From: Deltaproteobacteria bacterium
GTDB taxonomy: Bacteria > Myxococcota_A > UBA9160 > UBA6930
Reading direction: 5' to 3'
NCBI GenBank assembly: GCA_016875395.1
Contig: VGRF01000016.1
Location: 33,460 to 97,459 of the forward strand
Length of the DNA stretch: 64,000 nucleotides
Both the position numbers and the translations under genes were made by a program. Numbering within the stretch: the stretch's first letter is position 1; each line of letters starts with the position of its first letter. Below are positions 35,983 through 44,658 of this stretch, piece after piece. The notes beneath the pieces were generated by a model. It did not search any database and was not told the DNA's origin. It worked only from the letters and a program-made list of their open reading frames with translations.

Positions 35983-36609
35983 ATGGCTCGCCCCACCGCA
36001 CTGGAAGCACGCCTCGATCGCCTCGAGTCGGAGAGCGAGATTCGCCAGCTCGTGGCGAAGTACTGCGTCGCGCTCGACATGCGCGACCTCGACGCGCTGT
36101 GCGGACTCTTCCCCGCGGACGTGCGCGTCGGGAAGCACGAGCGCGGGCGGCGCGCGCTCAAGCGCTGGTTCGACGAGACGCTGCGCACGCAGTTCACGGG
36201 CACCGCGCACGTCACCGGGAACCACATCATCGAGTTCGACGACGCCGACCGTGCGCGCGGGCTCGTCTACAGCCGCAACGAGCACGAGACCGGCGAGCGC
36301 TGGATCGCGATGACGATGATCTATTGGGACCGCTACGAGCGCATCGACGGGCGCTGGCTGTTCCGCCGCCGACTCCCGCTCTACTGGTACGCGTGCGACC
36401 TGCGCGATCCGCCGATCGGCGCAAACAAGATGCGCTGGCCGGGCCGCGAGCCGTACGAAGGCGGCTACGCCGATTTCTTCCCGAGCTGGCGCGAATTCTG
36501 GACGCCGGGCTTCGACGCTGACTCGGATGTCGCGGAGCCGGCGGCGGTGGACGAGTTCCTCGCGCGCCTACGACCGGGCGACGAGAGCGCGTCCGTCCGC
36601 GTGCGCTGA
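35983..36609 (+). CDS. SnoaL-like domain protein
   Basis: 208 aa. It opens ALEARLDRLESESEIRQLVA, then KYCVALDMRDLDALCGLFPA, HVTGNHIIEFDDADRARGLV and IYWDRYERIDGRWLFRRRLP: the SnoaL_4/ring-hydroxylating-dioxygenase-beta-like pattern with an extra C-terminal arm (YADFFPSWREFWTPGF). GAAGGAG precedes the ATG. It lies just ahead of the TonB receptor and probably belongs to the same catabolic locus. Confidence 0.8.
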   Translation: MARPTALEARLDRLESESEIRQLVAKYCVALDMRDLDALCGLFPADVRVGKHERGRRALKRWFDETLRTQFTGTAHVTGNHIIEFDDADRARGLVYSRNEHETGERWIAMTMIYWDRYERIDGRWLFRRRLPLYWYACDLRDPPIGANKMRWPGREPYEGGYADFFPSWREFWTPGFDADSDVAEPAAVDEFLARLRPGDESASVRVR

Positions 36610-36626
36610 GGCGTACTCCGCGCGGA

Positions 36627-36646
36627 ATACCTACCCGCGGTATAAA
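36627..36646 (+). promoter_or_regulatory. candidate promoter/operator ahead of the TonB receptor
   Basis: ATACC-N7-GGTAT inverted repeat running into an AT-rich TATAAAAA, followed by TTGACT. In DNA this GC-rich such a patch is distinctive, and it sits ~80 bp before the receptor start. It could hold the receptor promoter and an operator. Confidence 0.35.
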
Positions 36647-36700
36647 AAGATTGACTCGCGTCGCCGAACCGGTGTAGGGAAGCGCGTCGCGCGGCAGACC

Positions 36701-36738
36701 ATCTCGCAATGTCGGAGGAATCTCGCAATGTCGGAGGA
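36701..36738 (+). repeat. 19-bp perfect tandem duplication over the TonB receptor start
   Basis: ATCTCGCAATGTCGGAGGA occurs twice, back to back, at 36701-36719 and 36720-36738. Each copy contains ATG-TCG-GAG-GA. The second copy holds the receptor start codon; the GGAGGA of the first copy falls 8 bases ahead of it and acts as its ribosome site. The first copy's ATG is out of frame by 19 bases and opens a short frame. Confidence 0.9.
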
Positions 36739-39421
36739 TTTTGTGCACGCGAAGTCAAGGCTGTCTCTTGCTTTCCTCATCGCTAGCTGTCTCGCTGCGA
36801 CCGCAAGCGCACAGGACTCGGCGCCCGAAGCGCCGCCGGCCGCGGAGCCCGCCCCCGCGGTTGCAGAGCTGCCGAGGGGCATCGAGGAGATCGTGATCAC
36901 CGCGCGCAAGCGCGAGGAGAATCTGCAGCAGGTGCCGATCGCGGTGACGGCGTTCGGCGAAGTGCAGATCGACAACCAGTATGCGAACGACATCGGCGAG
37001 CTCTCGAAGTTCACGCCGAACGTGATCCTCGCGCGCCAGCCTTACGCCGGGAACGCGCTCTTCGGCGGCATGCGCGGCATCGTGTTCGGCGACCTCGAGA
37101 AGAGCTTCGATCCCGCGGTGGGCGTCGTGATCGACGGCGTGCCGCTCGTGACGAACACCGGCGCGCTGATCGACGCCTTCGACCTCGAGAGCGTCGAAGT
37201 GCTGCGCGGCCCGCAGGGCACGCTCTACGGCCGCAACACGATCGCCGGCCTCGTGAACGTGCGGCGCTCGCGGCCGACCAAGGAATGGGGCCTCAAGATG
37301 CAGGCCCGCTACGGCTCGTTCGACGAGATCGACGTGAAGGCGGTCGCGAACGCGCCGATCGGCGAGACGATCGGCGTGAAGCTCGGCGTCTTCTACGACA
37401 AGAGCGACGGCTTCACCGAGGACGCGATCTTCGACCTGCCCAGCGCGGCGATCACCGGCACGGGCAAGCAGACCGACGGCGAAGACACGATCAACCTGAT
37501 CGCGAGCGCGCTGTGGGAGCCGAGCGAGAACTTCGACGCGCTGCTCACCTACGAGTACACGGACGACGACTCGACGCTCGCGACACCGACGAATCTCACC
37601 GTCGAGGGGCTCTCGCGGACTCCGCTCGCCGACCCGATCGGTGCGCCCATCGGCTTCGCGAACGACTGGGACGACGTGACGAACCGGATGTTCTGCAACT
37701 TCCTGCCGGCGGGTACGCCTTGCGCCGGCTTCGGTGTGCCTGGCGTCTCGAGCGGCGGAGGACCGGGAGCTGCGATCGGCGGAGCGATCGGCCAGACGCT
37801 CGGCAGCGGCGGAAACTTCTGTGACCTCTACGCCACGGTGTTCACGCAGCTGTTCGTCAACGCGGTGCGCGACGTCGCGTGCGCCTCGCAGGGCTATCTG
37901 CGCGGCGAGGCGAACGGATACAAGTACTCCTACACCGCCGTTCCGTTCGTCAACAACATCAAGCAGCACGGCGTGACGTTCGAGATGAACTGGGACATCG
38001 GGGAGTACACGCTGACTTCGGTGACCGGGTACCGAAAGTCCGACGAGATCCTGAACGAGGACAACCTCGGCGCGGCCGTTCCGATCTTCAATCCCGTGCG
38101 CCCGCAGAGCTTCGATCAGTTCAGCACGGAGCTGCGCGCGGCGTCGAGCTTCGACGGCATCTTCAACTTCGTCGCCGGCGCCTACTACGTGCAGTCCGAG
38201 TACGAGATCAGGCAGTCGATCTTCGTGTTCGGCACGCAGTTTCCGTCGGGCTGCCCCGGCTGCGCGCTTCCGCCGGCGGGCCCCTCGCCCGACGGCGACG
38301 CCGGCCAGGATCTGCGCTCGGTCGCGCTCTTCGGCGAGGCTTACGTCGACCTCACCGAGAAGGCGAAGCTCACCGTCGGAGCGCGCTGGACCTGGGAGGA
38401 GAAGGACTTCTTCATCTTCCAGCGCGTCTCGGGCGACAGCAGCGGACTTCTGCCGGGGACTTGGGGCTGCGGGAATCTCTCGAGCTCGCAGCAAGCGGCC
38501 GCGGATGCAGCGCTGGCGGCCCATCTCGCGATTCCGCGCACGCCCGCGCAGCAGGCCTTGGTCGTTGCGGGCAACATCTGCAACGACAGCGACGGGAAGG
38601 AGACTTGGACCGAGATCACGCCGCGCATCGCGATCGACTACTCCTTCACGGAGGACGTGCTCGGATACGTCTCCTGGTCGCGCGGCTTCCGCTCGGGTGG
38701 TTGGAACGGGCGCGCGACGACGCCGACTTCGATCGGCGCCTACAACCCGGAGACGGTGGACAACTACGAGCTCGGCCTGCGCTCGGACTGGTTCGAGAAC
38801 CGGCTGCGCCTCAATCTGACCTACTTCCATGCGAAGTACGACAACAAGCAGGAGAGTCAGATTTACGCGTTCGGCACCGCGACCGAGACGATCGTCGATA
38901 ACGCCGCCCAGGCGATCATCAACGGGATCGAGGCCGAGACTCAGTACCTACTGACCGACGAGCTGATGCTCCGCGGCGCGTTCGGGTGGGTGAAGGGCAG
39001 CTACGACAAATTCGAGGCGTTCAACCGGGTTACTGGGCGAATCGAAGATGTCTCCGACATTCGCGCATTCGGATTCGCGCCCGAGTTCAACGTGAACGTC
39101 GGCTTCGACTACCGCATGCCGCTGCCGGGAGAGTTCGGCGAGCTCAACTGGCTCGCGAACTACTCATGGGCCGACGGCACGACCGGCAACTTCGGCCAAC
39201 CCGATCTCACGGGGCTCGGCCGCAACGTCTTCGACTCGCGCGGCGAGGCGGACTTCACGCTCGCGTGGGAGAAGGAAGGCTGGTTCCGGTTCGCGGCGTT
39301 CGTGAAGGATGCCTTCCACGAGAACAACTACCTCGCGACCTCGGTCGACGTGGGCGTGTTCTGGTTCGGCGCCGTCGCGCCGGGCCGGACGTGGGGCATC
39401 GAGCTCACGAAGGAGTTCTGA
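36728..39421 (+). CDS. TonB-dependent outer-membrane receptor
   Basis: 897 aa. Signal peptide SRLSLAFLIASCLAATASAQ, a Pro/Glu-rich stretch, TonB box and plug (GIEEIVITARKREENLQQVP, SFDPAVGVVIDGVPL, LESVEVLRGPQGTLYGRNTI), then a 22-strand barrel ending in the outer-membrane signature (GRTWGIELTKEF, C-terminal Phe). Sequence type is the proteobacterial ITARKREE group, often tied to uptake of aromatic, steroid-like or glycan substrates rather than a known siderophore. Loops carry Cys-rich segments (CNFLPAGTPCAGFG). It is followed by a strong terminator. Confidence 0.93.
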   Translation: MSEDFVHAKSRLSLAFLIASCLAATASAQDSAPEAPPAAEPAPAVAELPRGIEEIVITARKREENLQQVPIAVTAFGEVQIDNQYANDIGELSKFTPNVILARQPYAGNALFGGMRGIVFGDLEKSFDPAVGVVIDGVPLVTNTGALIDAFDLESVEVLRGPQGTLYGRNTIAGLVNVRRSRPTKEWGLKMQARYGSFDEIDVKAVANAPIGETIGVKLGVFYDKSDGFTEDAIFDLPSAAITGTGKQTDGEDTINLIASALWEPSENFDALLTYEYTDDDSTLATPTNLTVEGLSRTPLADPIGAPIGFANDWDDVTNRMFCNFLPAGTPCAGFGVPGVSSGGGPGAAIGGAIGQTLGSGGNFCDLYATVFTQLFVNAVRDVACASQGYLRGEANGYKYSYTAVPFVNNIKQHGVTFEMNWDIGEYTLTSVTGYRKSDEILNEDNLGAAVPIFNPVRPQSFDQFSTELRAASSFDGIFNFVAGAYYVQSEYEIRQSIFVFGTQFPSGCPGCALPPAGPSPDGDAGQDLRSVALFGEAYVDLTEKAKLTVGARWTWEEKDFFIFQRVSGDSSGLLPGTWGCGNLSSSQQAAADAALAAHLAIPRTPAQQALVVAGNICNDSDGKETWTEITPRIAIDYSFTEDVLGYVSWSRGFRSGGWNGRATTPTSIGAYNPETVDNYELGLRSDWFENRLRLNLTYFHAKYDNKQESQIYAFGTATETIVDNAAQAIINGIEAETQYLLTDELMLRGAFGWVKGSYDKFEAFNRVTGRIEDVSDIRAFGFAPEFNVNVGFDYRMPLPGEFGELNWLANYSWADGTTGNFGQPDLTGLGRNVFDSRGEADFTLAWEKEGWFRFAAFVKDAFHENNYLATSVDVGVFWFGAVAPGRTWGIELTKEF

Positions 39422-39448
39422 GAGGTCCCTTCGAGGGTCCCGCCAAGG

Positions 39449-39490
39449 CAAGCGGGGGGCTGGCGCGAGCCGGCCCCCGCTTGGTCTTTT
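39449..39490 (+). terminator. intrinsic terminator after the TonB receptor
   Basis: A 15-16 bp stem (CAAGCGGGGG pairing with CCCCCGCTTG, then GCTGGC with GCCGGC, one bulged G) closed by a GCGA tetraloop and followed by GTCTTTT. It starts 27 bases after the receptor stop. The best terminator in the window. Confidence 0.85.
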
Positions 39491-39523
39491 CGCGCGAGAC
39501 TGCGCGACCTGGAGGAACGCCAG

Positions 39524-40537
39524 ATGCCGCGCACTCACCGCCACGTCGTCCTCGCCGCTCGCCCACGCGGCATGCCGGTAGAGAGCGACTTCCGCGTCGA
39601 GGAGGCGGCGCATCCGCCGCTCGGCGACGGCCAGTTGTCATTGGAGAACGCCTTCGTCTCGCTCGACGCGGGCTTTCGCAACTGGATGGACGAGGGCAGC
39701 GGCGACAACGTGCTGCCCGCGATGAAGCTCGGCGCGCCGGTGATGGGTCTCGTGCTCGGGCGCGTCGCCGAGAGCCGCCACGCGGCGCACGCCGTGGGCG
39801 ACTGGGTGATGGCGCGGCTTGCCTGGGAGGAGCGCTCGCTCACCGACGCGAGCGACTTCCTCGTGCCCGTGCCGCGCGACACGAAGTACCCGCGCAGCTT
39901 CTATCTCGGTGTGCTCGGCGACACCGGGCTCTCGGCGTACTTCGGTCTCTGCGACCACGCGGCGATCGCGCCGGGCGAGACCGTGCTCGTGAGCGCAGCG
40001 GCCGGCGCCGTCGGCAGCATCGCGGGGCAGGTGGCGCGCATTCTCGGTGGACGCGCGGTCGGCATCGCGAGCGGCGCCGACAAGTGCGCGCGGCTCGTGC
40101 GCGAACTCGGCTACGCGGCGGCGGTAGATCGCACGCGCCCCGACTTCGCCGAAGCGCTCTCGCACGCGTGCCCGCACGGCGTCGACGTGTACTTCGACAA
40201 CGTGGGCGGCCCGCTGCTCCAGCTCGTGCTCGAGCGCATCAACGAGGGCGCCCGCATCGTGATGTGCGGGGCCGTAGCGAGCTACAGCGCGCAGCAGCCG
40301 CTACCCGGACCGAGCAACCTCTTCCAGATCGTGACGAAAGAGGCGCGCGTGTTCGGTCTGATGACGCACATGCACGCGGCCCGTTACGACGAGGGCCGCG
40401 CGGCGCTCGGCCGCTGGATCGACGCGGGCGAGCTGCGAGTGCCCGAGTACGTGCTGGCAGGCATCGCCAGCGTGCCGCGCGCGTTCTGCGACCTGTTTCG
40501 CGGCGCGAACTTCGGGAAGACGATCGTGAAGCTGTGA
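39524..40537 (+). CDS. zinc-free MDR-family NADP-dependent reductase (CurA/PTGR-like)
   Basis: 337 aa. HVVLAARPRGMPVESDFRVE, then GDWVMARLAWEERSL, YLGVLGDTGLSAYFGL, the nucleotide motif VSAAAGAVGSIAGQVARILG, and GVDVYFDNVGGPLLQLVLER. This is the leukotriene-B4-dehydrogenase / curcumin-reductase group, which reduces alpha,beta-unsaturated ketones. It is a paralogue of the gene at 41298-42311 on the other strand, and both keep the same opening pattern. GGAGGAA precedes the ATG. Confidence 0.88.
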   Translation: MPRTHRHVVLAARPRGMPVESDFRVEEAAHPPLGDGQLSLENAFVSLDAGFRNWMDEGSGDNVLPAMKLGAPVMGLVLGRVAESRHAAHAVGDWVMARLAWEERSLTDASDFLVPVPRDTKYPRSFYLGVLGDTGLSAYFGLCDHAAIAPGETVLVSAAAGAVGSIAGQVARILGGRAVGIASGADKCARLVRELGYAAAVDRTRPDFAEALSHACPHGVDVYFDNVGGPLLQLVLERINEGARIVMCGAVASYSAQQPLPGPSNLFQIVTKEARVFGLMTHMHAARYDEGRAALGRWIDAGELRVPEYVLAGIASVPRAFCDLFRGANFGKTIVKL

Positions 40538-40564
40538 GGGCGCGCGCCTTCAACGCGCGCGCCC
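40538..40564 (+). terminator. GC-rich hairpin right after the reductase stop
   Basis: GGGCGCGCGC-CTTCAAC-GCGCGCGCCC, a perfect 10-bp stem starting at the base after the TGA. No T-run follows, so termination strength is uncertain. Confidence 0.6.
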
Positions 40565-40656
40565 GAGCGGGAATCGTCGCGGCCTAGAGCCCCGGCGCGA
40601 AGCTCGCGCGCCGACGCTCCTGCACGCGGCGCCGAGCTACCCGGCCACGCGCTCGC

Positions 40657-41250
40657 TCAGCGCGGCGGCAGGCCGCGGCGCGCGCGCTCCGCGTTCATGC
40701 GGTCTTGGTCGACGGCGAGGCGCGGGCCGAGATCCTTCTCGTCGATGGCGCCCGCCATGTGCGCGCCGGCCTTCTTGCCGTTGTACATGATCTTCTTCAC
40801 CGGCGTGATCGAGAGGACCGTGCGCAGCGGGGAGTCGAGCAGGCTCCAGAAGAACTTCTCGCCGGCCGCGTTGTTGGGGTTCAGCTTCTTCGAGAGCTGG
40901 GTGTAGAACCAGTGACGCGTCTTCTCGTCGTCGTGGAACTGCGCGTGGCCCTTGAACGTGATCGCGCCGCCCGGAAGCGTGTCGGGCGCGCCCGGCGGAT
41001 AGCCGTGGCTGCTCACGTTCACCGACACGCGGTTGTCGCGCTTGATCGCCTCGGTGCGATGGCGATGCGCCGAGAACGTGAGCCAGATCTTGCTGCCATC
41101 CCACACGAAGGCGTGCGTCACGCCGACGGGCCAGCCGTCTTTGGTCGCCCACATCAGCACGCACTCGACCGCGCCGTTCATCAACTGGTCGATCTCGGCG
41201 TCGCTGAAGGGATAGATCGAGACGATCTCGTGGTCGTGGGTCTGGGCCAT
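40657..41250 (-). CDS. pyridoxamine-5'-phosphate-oxidase-fold (FMN/F420 split-barrel) protein
   Basis: 197 aa. Split-barrel pattern: ECVLMWATKDGWPVGVTHAF then VWDGSKIWLTFSAHRHRTEA, IKRDNRVSVNVSSHG, TFKGHAQFHDDEK and WFYTQLSKKLNP. This fold binds FMN, F420 or haem; the cofactor cannot be read. It lies between two paralogous MDR reductases, which suggests a reductase or cofactor role in the same pathway. Confidence 0.75.
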   Translation of the reverse strand: MAQTHDHEIVSIYPFSDAEIDQLMNGAVECVLMWATKDGWPVGVTHAFVWDGSKIWLTFSAHRHRTEAIKRDNRVSVNVSSHGYPPGAPDTLPGGAITFKGHAQFHDDEKTRHWFYTQLSKKLNPNNAAGEKFFWSLLDSPLRTVLSITPVKKIMYNGKKAGAHMAGAIDEKDLGPRLAVDQDRMNAERARRGLPPR

Positions 41251-41297
41251 GGGGGGTCCTCGGTGTGATGGGATGGAGATGAAGCGCGAAGAGTGGC

Positions 41298-42311
41298 TCA
41301 GTCTGCGGCGAGGAGCAGCTTGCCGGTGTGGCCGCCGGTGAACAGCGTCGCGAGCGCGGCGGGGAAATTCTCGATGCCGCGCATCACGTGCTCGGGCAGG
41401 CGAACGCGCCCGCTCACGAGCCAATCGGTGAGCGCCTTCTCACCCTCGGCATACAGCTCGGGGAAGTGATTCACCGCGAAGCCTTCCATGCGCGACTGGC
41501 GCTCGGCGAGGCGCAGGTAGAGCGCGGGGCCGCGCACGCCCTTCGACATGTCGCCCGAGTACTGCGAAATCGCGCCGCAGATCACGACGCGCGCGCGCAG
41601 GTTGATCTGATCGAGCACGACGTCGAGACCTTCGCCGCCGACGTTGTCGAAGAACACGTCGACGCCCTTGGGCGCCGCCTCCTTCAGCTGCGCTGCGAGA
41701 TCGCCGCGCTTGTAGTCGATCGCGGCGTCGAAGCCGAGCTCGCTCGTGAGGAACTTGCACTTGTCAGGGCCGCCCGCGATGCCGACGACCCGCGCGCCGT
41801 CCACTTTCGCGATCTGCCCCGCCATGCAGCCGACCGCGCCCGCTGCTGCGGACACGACGAACGTTTCGCCCGCGCGAACTTGACCGATGCGCCGCACGCC
41901 CACGTACGCGGTGAGCCCCGTCGTCAGCCCCAACACGCCGAGGTACGCAGAGGCCGGCACGCGCGTCACGTCGAGCTTGCGCAGCATCGCTGCGGGCAGC
42001 GTAGCGACGGTTTGCGCCATCAGCGGCCCGTTCACCCAGTCGCCCGCCGCGAGCTCGGGCGCGCGGCTCTCGCGCACGCGACCGACGCCGAGCGCCACGA
42101 CCGTCGCGCCGATCGGCACCGAGCCGTGATAGCCCGCGGTCTCGAGCGTGGTGCGAATGAACGCGTCGATCGAGAGCCGCGATACGTCGATGCGCACCTG
42201 TCCGTCGCCGAGCGGCGCGAGCGCCTCCTCTTCGACACGAAAGTTGCTCGCCGCCGGAATGCCTTGCGGACGCGAGGCGACGACGACTTTGCGATTCACT
42301 GATGCAGTCAA
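41298..42311 (-). CDS. zinc-free MDR-family NADP-dependent reductase, paralogue
   Basis: 337 aa. KVVVASRPQGIPAASNFRVE, YLGVLGLTTGLTAYVGVRRI, VSAAAGAVGCMAGQIAKVDG, GVDVFFDNVGGEGLDVVLDQ. Same length and same motif series as the reductase at 39524. The start is likely TTG at 42311, with GAGG five bases ahead; a GTG at 42299 has no ribosome site. Probably reduces an enone from oxidative cleavage by the neighbouring oxygenase (inference). Confidence 0.85.
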   Translation of the reverse strand: MTASVNRKVVVASRPQGIPAASNFRVEEEALAPLGDGQVRIDVSRLSIDAFIRTTLETAGYHGSVPIGATVVALGVGRVRESRAPELAAGDWVNGPLMAQTVATLPAAMLRKLDVTRVPASAYLGVLGLTTGLTAYVGVRRIGQVRAGETFVVSAAAGAVGCMAGQIAKVDGARVVGIAGGPDKCKFLTSELGFDAAIDYKRGDLAAQLKEAAPKGVDVFFDNVGGEGLDVVLDQINLRARVVICGAISQYSGDMSKGVRGPALYLRLAERQSRMEGFAVNHFPELYAEGEKALTDWLVSGRVRLPEHVMRGIENFPAALATLFTGGHTGKLLLAAD

Positions 42312-42381
42312 GAAAACCTCACTTCACTCGTAGAGCGGACACCACGACTGAGGAGCGGATTCGCCCGGCTGGCGAGGCGCC

Positions 42382-42420
42382 GCGGAGCGAAGCTGTATCG
42401 AGAGATACAGCGAGCTCCGC
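42382..42420. other. two-tier hairpin between carotenoid-oxygenase and reductase genes
   Basis: Outer stem GCGGAGC/GCTCCGC (7 bp), small internal loop, inner stem GCTGTATC/GATACAGC (8 bp) and a GAGA tetraloop on the plus strand. It lies in the 138-bp gap between two minus-strand genes and could be a terminator for the oxygenase gene, an RNA processing site or a small RNA. No T-run on the minus strand. Confidence 0.55.
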
Positions 42421-42449
42421 GCAACGAACCCAGACTGGCGAAGACGCCC

Positions 42450-43778
42450 TTAGTCGCGGATCCAGCTGCCGTGGAACCCGTAAGGAACGCGGCGCGGCAG
42501 CTGAACGCGAGCGACGGGCCCCTTCGAGAAGTTCTGGGCGTCGATCACCACCAAGTCACTCGCGTTGCGCTTGGCGTCGTACACGAAGGTGAGGACGTAT
42601 CCCTCATCTTCGCCGTGGCCCGCGCGCGCGAACACGGGCTCACCAGCACCGTTGCCCTTGCCGCACTCCCACACTTCGCTGCGCCCGCTCGCCAGGTCGT
42701 ACTTGATCAGGTGGCCGCCGAACTGGTCCATGTCCTTCAGGCCCGTCATGTAGCCGTAGCGGTGCTTCAGGCCGACGCACTCGTCCGCGACGCGGGGGAA
42801 ATCTGCGGCGCGGTCGTCGAGCGGGATCTCGCGCACCTTGCCGGCCTTGCGGTCGATCACCCAGCGGTGCAGCAGCGCCGGCGTGCCTTGTCCGTCGGCG
42901 GGGCTGAACGCGAGCTTCTTGAAGCGCGCGACGTCGATCACGATGTCGTCGCCGTCTTCGTACGCGTTCATCGGATGGAACACGTAGCTCGGCTCGACCT
43001 CGTACCAGACCACGTCTTTGTTCGTGCCGTTGCGCGGCATCACGCCGAGGCGCGCGCCGTAGTCGTCGCTCCAGCGGATGGGCATGCCACCGCTCGCGAG
43101 CATCGAGAGGTCGAAGATCATCGGGAGATCCATGAACACGACGTAGTTCCGCGTGATGTTCCAGTCGTGCATCATGGTCGGGCCCTTGACTGTGATCTCT
43201 TCGCTCTGGACGAGCGTGCCGTCGGCCGCGACGCGGTGGTACGTCAGATACGGCGGCAGCGCGCCGTAGCCGAAGAACAGCAGCTCACCCGTGACGGGGC
43301 ACAGACGCGGGTGCGCGGTCATCGCCGACTTCAGCTTTCCGCCGAAGTCGTGGCAGCCGACCGTTTCGAGCTCCGGCGACACGATCCACGGGAAGTGACC
43401 CTCTTCGAGCGCGAGGATCTTGCCCGCGTGCGCGACCACGTGCGTGTTCGCGAGCGAGGCGCTCATGTCGGTCTTGCCGTCGGGCCCGATCGCCGCGGCG
43501 TTCGCGTCCTTGAAGAGCGTCGTCTTCACGTAGCGATTGCGGTACCAGCGCGCGCGCCCGTTCTCGAGCCGCACGCCGTGCAGCATGCCGTTGCCGAGGA
43601 ACCAGTGCGGCGACGTTCCGCTCTGCGGGTTCGAGCCGTTGCGGAAGAAGCGGCCGTTCAGCTCCTTCGGCAGAGCGCCCTGCACGGGCAGGTCGGTGAG
43701 CGTCACTTCGTCCATGACTGGCGCGAAGTTTCCTTGCAGATGAAACGGGGTGGAGAACATCGAGGGGGCGGTAGCCAT
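42450..43778 (-). CDS. carotenoid cleavage oxygenase-family protein (RPE65/lignostilbene dioxygenase type)
   Basis: 442 aa, seven-bladed propeller typical of the family. Iron-ligand histidines are visible in the contexts MTAHPRLCP, TMMHDWNITRNYVVF, SYVFHPMNAYEDGDDIV and the C-terminal YGFHGSWI. FFRNGSNPQ and HWFLGNGMLHGVRL are also family hallmarks. It cleaves a carbon-carbon double bond of carotenoids, apocarotenoids or stilbenes with O2 and non-haem Fe(II). GGAGG precedes the ATG. Best anchor for the function of this locus. Confidence 0.92.
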   Translation of the reverse strand: MATAPSMFSTPFHLQGNFAPVMDEVTLTDLPVQGALPKELNGRFFRNGSNPQSGTSPHWFLGNGMLHGVRLENGRARWYRNRYVKTTLFKDANAAAIGPDGKTDMSASLANTHVVAHAGKILALEEGHFPWIVSPELETVGCHDFGGKLKSAMTAHPRLCPVTGELLFFGYGALPPYLTYHRVAADGTLVQSEEITVKGPTMMHDWNITRNYVVFMDLPMIFDLSMLASGGMPIRWSDDYGARLGVMPRNGTNKDVVWYEVEPSYVFHPMNAYEDGDDIVIDVARFKKLAFSPADGQGTPALLHRWVIDRKAGKVREIPLDDRAADFPRVADECVGLKHRYGYMTGLKDMDQFGGHLIKYDLASGRSEVWECGKGNGAGEPVFARAGHGEDEGYVLTFVYDAKRNASDLVVIDAQNFSKGPVARVQLPRRVPYGFHGSWIRD

Positions 43779-43843
43779 TGGATCCTCCGAGTTGCGCCGA
43801 AGCGCGGGCGCGATGTGAATCGAAACAGTCTGGAGCGCTCAGC

Positions 43844-44605
43844 TCATGGAGCGCCTGCAACCTTGATGACTTGCCCGGTGACCCAGCTCGACGCGGGCGA
43901 GGAGAAGAAGAGCACCGCGGCGCCCAGATCCTCGGGCGTGCCGAGCCGGCGCATCGGGAGGCGGATCGCCTTCTCGAACGCGGGCAAGTCGCTCTGCTTC
44001 AGCTTGAGCGCGGTCATCATGATCTCGGTCGGGACCGCGCCCGGAGAGATCGCGTTCACGCGCACCTTGGGCCCGAGCTCCGCCGCGAGCGTCATCGTGA
44101 GGTTGTTCACGCCGGCCTTCGCAGCGGCGTAGTGACCGCTGCCCGGGAACGGACCGTGCGCTGCGAGCGACGAGATGTTCACGATGCGCCCATCGTCGCG
44201 CATGCGCTTTGCAGCCACGATGCTGCACACCCACACCGCGGTCAGATTCAGCGCAATCGTCGCGTCCCACTCGGCGCGCGGCAGCTCGGTGAGCGGCGCT
44301 TGAATCGGCGAGCCGCCGGCATTGTTGACCCAGATGTCGAGCGCGCCGAACTCGTGGATCGCGCGCTCCGCGAGGCGTTCGACTGCGGCCTCATCGGTGA
44401 CGTCCGTGGGCGCCGCGACGGCGCGCCGCCCGCGGTCGCGCAGCGCCTTCGCGACGCGCTCGACTTCCTCGGCACGCCGCGCGGCGAGGACGACGGCGGC
44501 GCCGGCCTCCGAGAGCACGTGCGCAATGCCTTCGCCGATTCCGCGGCCCGCGCCGGTCACGACCGCGACCTGGTCGGAAAGATCGACGAAGCGTGCGATC
44601 GTCAC
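43844..44605 (-). CDS. short-chain dehydrogenase/reductase (SDR)
   Basis: 253 aa from a GTG (44605) with AGGAG ahead. VAVVTGAGRGIGEGIAHVLS, NNAGGSPIQAPL, the catalytic Ser in NISSLAAHG, and HYAAAKAGVNN for Tyr-x3-Lys; ends SSWVTGQVIKVAGAP. AARR after beta-2 suggests NADP preference. It shares a 53-bp divergent control region with the TetR gene, so it is the likely regulated target. Confidence 0.9.
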   Translation of the reverse strand: MTIARFVDLSDQVAVVTGAGRGIGEGIAHVLSEAGAAVVLAARRAEEVERVAKALRDRGRRAVAAPTDVTDEAAVERLAERAIHEFGALDIWVNNAGGSPIQAPLTELPRAEWDATIALNLTAVWVCSIVAAKRMRDDGRIVNISSLAAHGPFPGSGHYAAAKAGVNNLTMTLAAELGPKVRVNAISPGAVPTEIMMTALKLKQSDLPAFEKAIRLPMRRLGTPEDLGAAVLFFSSPASSWVTGQVIKVAGAP

Positions 44606-44634
44606 CTGAACTCCTGTCCGTGGCGACAATTAAC

Positions 44635-44647
44635 CTACTCGTGGTAG
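44635..44647. promoter_or_regulatory. candidate TetR operator in the SDR/TetR divergent region
   Basis: CTAC-TCGTG-GTAG, set within an AT-rich AATTAA...GAATT patch in the 53-bp gap between the divergent SDR and TetR starts. Position and symmetry suit binding by the adjacent regulator. Confidence 0.4.
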
Positions 44648-44658
44648 AGAATTCAAGC

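Noticed and set aside
36755..38830. 691-codon minus-strand open frame opposite the TonB receptor
   Set aside because: Same reason: no domain, skewed composition, and conserved plug/barrel sequence on the other strand.
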